A stretch of DNA of 64,000 nucleotides, taken from positions 25,560-89,559 of the forward strand of contig JAHCAK010000014.1 of the NCBI GenBank assembly GCA_019634955.1, in the 5' to 3' direction. This DNA is from Burkholderiales bacterium. Lineage in GTDB: Bacteria > Pseudomonadota > Gammaproteobacteria > Burkholderiales > Usitatibacteraceae. Position numbers and translations under genes: made by a program. The notes below the pieces were generated by a model. It saw nothing but the letters and a program-made list of their open reading frames with translations. It ran no database searches and was not told where the DNA came from. Below, in pieces: positions 60,620 to 64,000 of the stretch (within the stretch, counting starts at the first letter, position 1; every line of letters starts with the position of its first letter).

Positions 60620-62278
60620 ATGACGTACCAGGTCCTCGCGCGCAAGTGGCGCCCCAAGGCGTTCGACCAGCTGGTCGGGCAGCCGCACGTGGTGACGGCA
60701 CTCGCCAACGCGCTGGACACCGGCCGCCTGCACCACGCCTACCTGTTCACGGGAACGCGCGGCGTGGGCAAGACCACGCTCGCGCGCATTCTCGCGAAGT
60801 CGATCAACTGCGAGACGGGCGTGTCCTCGCGCCCCTGCGGCCGGTGCCGCGCCTGCACCGAGATCGATTCGGGCCGCTTCGTGGACATGCTCGAGGTGGA
60901 CGCCGCCACCAACACGAAGGTGGACGAGATGCGCGAGCTCCTCGACACGGCGCAGTACATGCCGGTGTCGGGCCGCTACAAGGTCTACATCATCGACGAG
61001 GTCCACATGCTCTCGCGGCATGCGTTCAATTCGATGCTGAAGACGCTGGAGGAACCGCCGGAGCACGTGAAGTTCATCCTCGCGACGACGGACCCGCAGC
61101 GGCTGCCGGTCACGGTCCTGTCGCGATGCCTGCAGTTCAACCTCAAGTCGCTGCCGCCGCAGGCGCTCGCCGGGCACCTGAAACGCGTGCTCGACGCGGA
61201 GGCGATCCCGTACGAGGAGGTGGCGCTCGCCCTCCTCGCGCGCGCGGCCGCCGGCAGCGTGCGCGACAGCCTCAGCCTCGCGGACCAGGCGATCGCCTTC
61301 GGCTCCGGGAAGGTGACCGCCGCACAGGTGGCCGACATGCTGGGTGCCGTCGGCGGGGAACTCGTGTGGCCGCTCATCGAGGCGATCGCCGCGGGCGACG
61401 GCGCGGCTGCCCTGGGAGAGGTCGAGCGCATCACGCAGCGTGGGCTCTCCTGCGACCAGGCGCTCCAGGACCTCGCGGGCATCCTGCACCGCGTGGCGAT
61501 GGCGCAGCACGGGGCGCAACTCGCGCAGGACGAGCCGGACGCCGGCCGGATCGCCGCGCTCGCCGCCCGGCTGGACGCCGGGCGCGTGCAGGTCATGTAC
61601 CAGGTGGCCGTCCTCGGGCGGCGCGACCTGGCGCTCGCGCCTGACGAGGTCGCGGGCTTCGGCATGGCGGTGATGCGCATGCTCTCCTTCGGCGTGGCTT
61701 CACCGGCAGACGCCCGCCCGGAGCGCGCGGCGCAGGCGCCTGCGATGCCCTCGCGACCCCCGGCGGCCACGCCATCCGCCACGAGCGACGGCGGAGCGCC
61801 CGCTCCCGTCGAGATGGCGGTCCGCGAGCCCGCCCGGCCCGCCGGCCCGCCGTCGTTCGAGGGCGACTGGGCCGCCTTCGTCGAGCGGCAGAACCTCACG
61901 GGCATGGCGGGGCTGCTTGCGCGCTACGGAGAACTCGACGCCTTCGAGGGCAACCACCTGCAGCTCCTGGTCGCGGAGCCCCATCGCATGTACGCGGAGA
62001 AGCCCTACCAGGACAAGCTCAAGGCGGAGCTGGCGCCGCGCTTCGGCCCCGGTTTCCGGCTCACGGTGCGCGTGGGCGATACGAAGGGTCGCAGCGTCGC
62101 GGCCGTGCGCGGCGTCGAGGAGCAGAAGAAGCTCGAGGGCGCCGCGGCCGCCCTGGAGAGCGACCCGTTCGTCCGCGACCTCGTCGAGGGCATGGGCGCC
62201 CAGGTGATCGCGTCTTCCATCCGCCCGGCGGCCGAGGGGCCGGCGGGAACCAACGAGAAGAGGAGTGGCAAGCCATGA
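60620..62278 (+). CDS. dnaX: DNA polymerase III tau (gamma/tau) subunit
   Basis: This 552-residue clamp-loader ATPase has Walker [10 protein letters not shown] (near 45) and zinc cysteines in [16 protein letters not shown]. Walker B/DEAD is YIIDEVHML and sensor I is TVLSRCLQF. An Ala/Pro linker (about 375-410) leads to the tau-specific C-terminal domain that binds the polymerase. I see no A6 slippery site for a gamma frameshift product. The stop overlaps the ybaB start. Confidence 0.95.
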   Translation: MTYQVLARKWRPKAFDQLVGQPHVVTALANALDTGRLHHAYLFTGTRGVGKTTLARILAKSINCETGVSSRPCGRCRACTEIDSGRFVDMLEVDAATNTKVDEMRELLDTAQYMPVSGRYKVYIIDEVHMLSRHAFNSMLKTLEEPPEHVKFILATTDPQRLPVTVLSRCLQFNLKSLPPQALAGHLKRVLDAEAIPYEEVALALLARAAAGSVRDSLSLADQAIAFGSGKVTAAQVADMLGAVGGELVWPLIEAIAAGDGAAALGEVERITQRGLSCDQALQDLAGILHRVAMAQHGAQLAQDEPDAGRIAALAARLDAGRVQVMYQVAVLGRRDLALAPDEVAGFGMAVMRMLSFGVASPADARPERAAQAPAMPSRPPAATPSATSDGGAPAPVEMAVREPARPAGPPSFEGDWAAFVERQNLTGMAGLLARYGELDAFEGNHLQLLVAEPHRMYAEKPYQDKLKAELAPRFGPGFRLTVRVGDTKGRSVAAVRGVEEQKKLEGAAAALESDPFVRDLVEGMGAQVIASSIRPAAEGPAGTNEKRSGKP

Positions 62279-62601
62279 TGAAGGGCGGGATCGGCGCGCT
62301 GATGAAGCAGGCGCAGCAGATGCAGGAGAACATGCGCAAGGTCCAGGAGAGCCTCGATGCGATCGAGGTCGAGGGCCAGTCCGGCGCGGGCCTCGTGAAG
62401 GTCGTGATGACCTGCAAGCACGCCGTGAAGCGCGTGACGATCGACCCGACCCTGCTCGCCGAGGACAAGGACATGCTCGAGGACCTCGTGGCGGCCGCCT
62501 TCAACGACGCGGCCCGCAAGGCGGAGGCGACGAGCCAGGAGAAGATGGCCGGCTTCACGGCCGGGCTCAACCTGCCGCCCGGAATGAAGCTTCCCTTCTG
62601 A
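62275..62601 (+). CDS. YbaB/EbfC nucleoid-associated protein
   Basis: This 108-residue protein has a helical start ([20 protein letters not shown]) and [21 protein letters not shown] in the sheet, closing LPPGMKLPF. It is a DNA-binding dimer of the YbaB family, encoded between dnaX and recR as in most proteobacteria. The ATG overlaps the dnaX stop. Confidence 0.95.
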   Translation: MMKGGIGALMKQAQQMQENMRKVQESLDAIEVEGQSGAGLVKVVMTCKHAVKRVTIDPTLLAEDKDMLEDLVAAAFNDAARKAEATSQEKMAGFTAGLNLPPGMKLPF

Positions 62602-62614
62602 GCCGCGCCGGCCG

Positions 62615-63211
62615 ATGCGCACGCCCGATGCCCTGGAGGAGCTGATCCAGGCCCTGCGGTGCCTGCCGGGCGTGGGGCCGAAGTCGGCCACGCGGATGGC
62701 CTACCACCTGCTGCAGCGCGACCACGCGGGCGCCGGGCGGCTGGCCGTCGCGCTGGGGGAGTCCCTGCAGCGCATCCGCCATTGCGCGCGGTGCAACACG
62801 TTCACCGAGAGCGAGGTCTGCGAACTCTGCGTGTCGCCGAGGCGCGACCCCGCCCTGCTGTGCGTCGTCGAGACGCCGGGCGACCTGCTGATGATGGAGC
62901 AGACGCAGAGCTATGGCGGGCTGTACTTCGTGCTGATGGGCCGGCTCTCGCCGCTCGACGGCATCGGCCCGCGCGAGATCCACCTCGACCGGCTGCTCAG
63001 GCGCGCGACGGACGGCGTCGTGCGGGAGGTGATCCTCGCCACGAACTTCACCGTCGAGGGCGAGGCGACGGCCCACTACGTTTCCGAGATGCTCTCCGGC
63101 AAGGGACTCGCGGTGACGCGCATCGCCCGCGGCCTGCCCGTGGGAGGCGAGATCGAGCACGTGGACGCCGGCACGCTCGCACAGGCGCTCATCGAGCGCC
63201 GCCCGGCCTGA
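62615..63211 (+). CDS. recR: Recombination mediator RecR
   Basis: This 198-residue protein of the RecFOR pathway loads RecA at gaps. It has an N-terminal helix-hairpin-helix ([17 protein letters not shown]), zinc cysteines ([17 protein letters not shown]) and a Toprim domain beginning [14 protein letters not shown]. It lies 13 bp after ybaB and ends 4 bp from the convergent membrane-protein gene. Confidence 0.96.
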   Translation: MRTPDALEELIQALRCLPGVGPKSATRMAYHLLQRDHAGAGRLAVALGESLQRIRHCARCNTFTESEVCELCVSPRRDPALLCVVETPGDLLMMEQTQSYGGLYFVLMGRLSPLDGIGPREIHLDRLLRRATDGVVREVILATNFTVEGEATAHYVSEMLSGKGLAVTRIARGLPVGGEIEHVDAGTLAQALIERRPA

Positions 63212-63215
63212 GCGA

Positions 63216-63845
63216 TCAGCCTGCGGGGTGCCCCGGCGGGGCCTGCCCCGCGGCCGCGGCGCGGGCGAGGCGGCGCCGCACGAAGCGCGCGAAGGCGATC
63301 ACGAACCACGCCGCGAAGGCGATGAACACGGCGAGCGCCGCGAGGAAGACCACGGGGTGGTTCAGCGCGACCCAGATGCCGCCAAGCACCATGGCGTCCT
63401 CGGTGAACGAGGCCACCCAGTTGGAGAGTGGCTCCGGCGAGGTGTTGATCGCGGCACGGCCGCCGGCCTTGGCGAAGTGCGTTCCCGCGGTGATCGTCCC
63501 GCCTAGGAGCCCCGCGGCCACCGTGATGGCCGTGAGGTCGTCTCCGGCCACGCCGGCCGCGAGGAGCGCCCCGGCCGGGATGCGGATGAACGTGTGCACG
63601 GCGTCCCAGGCGCTGTCGATGCCCGGCACCTTGTCGGCCAGGAACTCGATCGCCAGGAGGAAGCCGGCGGCGGCGATCACGTACCCGTGCGTGAGGATCG
63701 CGAGGCCATCCGGAAGCGCCAGGTAGCCGTAACGGGCTGCGAGCCCCAGGACGAAGACGACCAGGTACAGGCGTATGCCGCTCGCCCAGGCGAGGAGGGA
63801 GCCCAGGGCCACGGCCTGCAGCAGTTGCCAGTCGGCGGGGTTCAA
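63216..63845 (-). CDS. DUF4126 membrane protein
   Basis: This 209-residue inner-membrane protein has five to six hydrophobic helices and the family's internal repeat (AGDDLTAITVAAGLLGG and GGTITAGTHFAKAGGRAAINTS). It starts at TTG 63845, with AAGGA about nine bases upstream. The function is unknown. It converges on recR. Confidence 0.85.
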   Translation of the reverse strand: MNPADWQLLQAVALGSLLAWASGIRLYLVVFVLGLAARYGYLALPDGLAILTHGYVIAAAGFLLAIEFLADKVPGIDSAWDAVHTFIRIPAGALLAAGVAGDDLTAITVAAGLLGGTITAGTHFAKAGGRAAINTSPEPLSNWVASFTEDAMVLGGIWVALNHPVVFLAALAVFIAFAAWFVIAFARFVRRRLARAAAAGQAPPGHPAG

Positions 63846-63908
63846 ATCGCTAGATCCTTGATTTCACTCGGTTCCGCGGCGTGCCGGCGGTAGTCGCGCC
63901 GGCGATCG

Positions 63909-63938
63909 TTGACGCTTCGACCCGAAAGATGCCATAAT
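63909..63938 (+). promoter_or_regulatory. Promoter of a gene leaving the window
   Basis: TTGACG (63909-63914) and CATAAT (63933-63938) are 18 bp apart. The start would be near 63945. An open frame from TTG 63954 or 63969, coding a basic N-terminus (VRKKLVRKKQAPKR), follows and runs off the end, so it cannot be named. Confidence 0.6.
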
Positions 63939-63953
63939 TTCACCTCTCGACGC

Positions 63954-63983
63954 TTGGTTCGCAAGAAATTGGTTCGCAAGAAA
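63954..63983 (+). repeat. Perfect 15-bp tandem duplication
   Basis: TTGGTTCGCAAGAAA occurs twice back to back (63954-63968 and 63969-63983). If coding, it repeats LVRKK at a protein N-terminus and duplicates a possible TTG start. The unit is a multiple of three, so it keeps frame. Confidence 0.9.
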
Positions 63984-64000
63984 CAGGCGCCGAAGCGGGC

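Noticed and set aside
60620..62278. Programmed frameshift for a DnaX gamma product
   Set aside because: No A6-type slippery run was seen in the gene, so a gamma form cannot be claimed.
63954..63983. CRISPR-like repeat
   Set aside because: Only two copies exist, 15 bp, with no spacer and no cas gene.

Overview
The window is a very GC-rich, gene-dense bacterial chromosome segment with many start/stop overlaps of the ATGA, GTGA and TGATG kind. Gene content and order point to a Betaproteobacterium, though the genus cannot be fixed from sequence alone. Pointers are lexA-recA-recX-alaS, a pyruvate dehydrogenase operon whose E3 carries its own lipoyl domain, holC-(small protein)-valS, dnaX-ybaB-recR preceded by the 4.5S RNA, and type IV pilin with a TfpX accessory protein. 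No prophage, insertion sequence or CRISPR array was seen.

Layout. 1-5.6 kb: glycerol-3-phosphate-type ABC importer (ugpB-A-E-C) followed by an acetyltransferase and a CinA/PncC-type amidohydrolase. 5.6-10.7 kb: SOS genes lexA, recA and recX, then alaS; lexA has a strong promoter carrying two GAAC-N4-GTTC operators. 10.7-13.3 kb: a coupled DUF3422 / NUDIX / free-methionine-sulfoxide-reductase-like trio. 13.3-20.4 kb, minus strand: aceE-aceF-lpdA and a TPR glycosyltransferase; aceF has a broken reading frame. 20.8-27.5 kb: a signalling cluster of PP2C phosphatase, double-FHA protein, metallo-beta-lactamase-fold enzyme, GAF-GspE/PilB-like ATPase (frame broken) and GAF-HD-GYP protein. 27.5-32.2 kb: a 1006-residue membrane protein with a spermidine-synthase-like domain, then pilA with a sigma-54 promoter, then tfpX. 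32.2-38.1 kb, minus strand: a MacAB-like tripartite pump and a BepA-like protease with SoxX and SoxA cytochromes. 38.2-46.7 kb: moaC, a short-chain dehydrogenase, enoyl-CoA hydratase, MFS transporter, valS, holC and pepA. 46.8-50.6 kb: lptF, tRNA-Ser(GGA), cupin, FKBP isomerase, acetyltransferase and a PDZ-hydrolase fusion. 50.8-56.1 kb: a giant NfnAB-like flavoprotein, a Tat-exported transglutaminase-like protein and a TlpA-like thioredoxin. 56.1-60.5 kb: egtD, selD/senC, senB and senA. 60.5-64 kb: 4.5S RNA, dnaX, ybaB, recR and a DUF4126 membrane protein.

The most notable system is the selenoneine locus at 56.1-60.5 kb. EgtD should make hercynine from histidine. SelD/SenC should make selenophosphate, SenB should transfer the selenium to a sugar, and SenA should join the selenosugar to hercynine. 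The complete route sits in four adjacent genes, with the senA and senB start codons overlapping on opposite strands.

Two genes, the pyruvate dehydrogenase E2 and the GspE-like ATPase, carry small frameshifts in GC-rich sequence. Both read as intact families when one or two bases are corrected, so consensus error is as likely as real mutation.
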